DNA of 64,000 nucleotides from Telmatospirillum sp. (lineage in GTDB: Bacteria; Pseudomonadota; Alphaproteobacteria; CACIAM-22H2): positions 62,001-126,000 of the forward strand of contig JADCGL010000030.1 in the NCBI GenBank assembly GCA_020248985.1, written 5' to 3'. The position numbers and the translations under genes are program-made. The notes beneath the pieces were generated by a model that was not told the DNA's origin, made no database searches, and was given only the letters and a program-made list of their open reading frames with translations. Of this stretch, positions 63,801 through 64,000 are shown piece by piece; position 1 is the stretch's first letter; the number at the start of each line of letters is the position of its first letter.

Positions 63801-64000
63801 GCCCGCAACCAGATCGACGAGGCCGCTCGTGCGCGCGCTGCCAAGCGTCACGGTGTCGTCGCCCGAGCCGCCGACGACCGTTTCAATGTTCGTCGCTGTG
63901 ATCGAGTTGCCGCCCGTCGCGAGCGTGAGACGGTCGGCTCCGCCCGCAAGGTCGATGACCTCGCCCGAATTGTAGGACGAGCCGAGCGTCACCGTGTCGG
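60840..64000 (-). CDS. Giant RTX-type secreted repeat protein, C-terminal part
   Basis: The gene runs off the right edge; at least 1,050 C-terminal residues are visible. About 928 of them are 20 units of 46-47 residues with the consensus xVTLGxxxxxGxxDLGxGxDRL (DxxxGxGxDRLxL core), then NTxTVxNIETxxGGxGxD. The C-terminal 123 residues contain calcium-binding nonapeptides (GAGNDTITGGDGNDVLNG, GGSDRMTGGAGNDTFLL) and a probable type I secretion signal ending DGAFIYF. This suggests a very large surface or secreted adhesin-like protein, folded as a beta-roll or beta-solenoid by calcium. No ABC exporter gene is within the window. Start, total length and N-terminal domains are unknown. Confidence 0.85.
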   Translation of the reverse strand, partial: DTVTLGSSYNSGEVIDLAGGADRLTLATGGNSITATNIETVVGGSGDDTVTLGSARTSGLVDLVAGNDTLILANANNTLTIANVETITANAGNDTITLSTGITNGTIDLAGGNDRLTLGNFTNTLTVINIETLVGGTGTDDVTLGASYNAGETFNLGAGNDRLALADTGNSVTLVNIETIVGGLAADTVTLGNAITSGTIDLGGGTDTLVLGNFSNTLTIINVEVLTGGTSGDNVTLGTAYTAGETIDLGNGADRLTLAAGGNTITIVNIETIIGGSGDDTVTLGTVRTTGTVDLAAGNDNLILFNGNNTITLANIETVTAAAGNDTIAFATQLTDGTIDLAAGTDRLALGNFANTVTVLNIETVVGGTAADTVTLGAAFAGGESFNLGTGNDRLILGDYANTITVANIETIVGGISTDTVTLGTGVSSGTIDLGDGADRLILSNFVNNLTIVNVEVIVGGANSDTIALGSALTAGETVDLGAGSDRLTLAAGGNTLTVTNIETIIGGSGDDTVTMGTARSSGTIDLGAGNDNLVLFNGNNTLTIVNVETITAAAGNDTIVLGAGITNGTIDLAGGSDRLVLGNFTNTVTVINVETVIGGTGADDVTFGASFTGGETFNLGTGSDRLTLADTGNTVTLTNIETIIGGLGADTVTLGSTITSGTIDLGAGTDRLILGNFANTLTLINVEVLIGGTNADNITLGTTYTAGETIDLAAGNDRLTLADGGNSITVINIETVIGGTGDDTVSLGSARTSGLVDLGAGNDQLILFNGANTISISNVETLTGLAGNDSIVLSTAITAGLVDLGAGSDRLALGNFTNTLTVTNVETLVGGTGSDNVTLGAAFTGGQTFNLGTGNDSLTLFNGNNTVTLTNIETIVGDSGNDTVTRGSSLTSGTVDLGDGNARLTLASSANTVTVSNVETIVSGAGNDTIAVTGSVGVRISSGAGNDTITGGDGNDVLNGEGGSDRMTGGAGNDTFLLSAGADTIVDYASGDKINLLIYPSFATITDVTNAASDVGGNLVINLGSGNSVTILGQSVAGLSTMDSDGAFIYF
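61212..63995 (-). repeat. Four copies of a 696-bp five-unit super-repeat
   Basis: The repeat units fall into five distinguishable types (A to E, 47, 46, 46, 47 and 46 residues) that recur in the same order, giving a 232-residue period. The blocks are 63300-63995, 62604-63299, 61908-62603 and 61212-61907. Marks are A: AAGGNTITxVNIET with GGSGDD; B: LFNGNNTxT with AAAGND; C: LGNFTNTxTVxN; D: GGETFNLGTGxD; E: NFxNxLTIxNVEVxxGG. Same-letter units are more alike than neighbours, so blocks of five were duplicated after the single unit. The last E unit is divergent. Confidence 0.85.

Noticed and set aside
61045-63975. Series of plus-strand frames of 91-304 codons with repeats rich in Val, Ser and Pro
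   Set aside because: They are the complement of the RTX repeats; the minus strand has the coherent GxGxD/NIET units and the RTX C-terminus.
61212-63995. Possible CRISPR array because of the regular repeats
   Set aside because: Period is about 140 bp with no constant repeat/variable spacer structure, and the frame is coding throughout.

Overview
This is a GC-rich chromosomal window that reads as core genome of an alphaproteobacterium, most likely outside the Rhizobiales (Rhodospirillales-like). The organism is inferred from a set of lineage-typical genes: a divK-pleD cell-cycle pair, an aapJQMP amino-acid ABC system, an EipB/DUF1849 envelope protein, a PyrC-like dihydroorotase lacking HxH beside pyrB, an NDUFS4-like complex I subunit and an imuA-imuB-dnaE2 mutasome. 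I see no insertion sequence, prophage, integrase, rRNA or CRISPR array. The only tRNA found is tRNA-Arg(TCT).

Layout. 1-2185 (minus): gatC-gatA-gatB, cut by the window edge. 2264-6049: ruvX, an AEC carrier, a Na+/H+ antiporter and a convergent TSUP exporter. 6434-9032: an FAD oxidoreductase and a CaiB-type CoA-transferase. 9032-11745: a tightly overlapping copper-type cluster (small membrane protein, secreted Cys protein, YcnI-like protein, CopC-CopD fusion). 12057-16197: pyrB, pyrC-like, plsY and dprA. 16253-23552: topA, rnr, a DUF983 protein, an S41 lipoprotein protease and rpmG, ending at a strong terminator. 23631-25410 (minus): divK and pleD. 25523-30353: ROK kinase, eipB, aspS, rnd.

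30413-37931: a polyphosphate neighbourhood. ppk, ppx, a hydrolase-like lipoprotein without the usual nucleophile and a TPR-methyltransferase fusion run on the minus strand; sixA and a small lipoprotein run divergently. Then come glpD and a 48-residue ORF. An SOS-type promoter precedes imuA-imuB-dnaE2 (39888-45389). 45407-50917: a DHCW cupin, two tandem OmpA-type proteins closed by a terminator, a secreted Cys protein, nadX-like, OsmC and an ADP-ribose-type Nudix gene. 50919-58550: sulfur and amino-acid genes (cysK-type, sulfurtransferase, aapPMQJ on the minus strand, metC-type). 58560-60741: hisI, a ModE-type HTH, two unrecognised ORFs, tRNA-Arg and the complex I accessory gene.

60840-64000 (minus): the C-terminal 1,050+ residues of a giant RTX-type secreted repeat protein. 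Its roughly 46-residue units are arranged as four copies of a 232-residue (696-bp) five-unit super-repeat. This is the most unusual structure in the window. Many adjacent genes are translationally coupled by 4-base overlaps, several of them with GTG or TTG starts.
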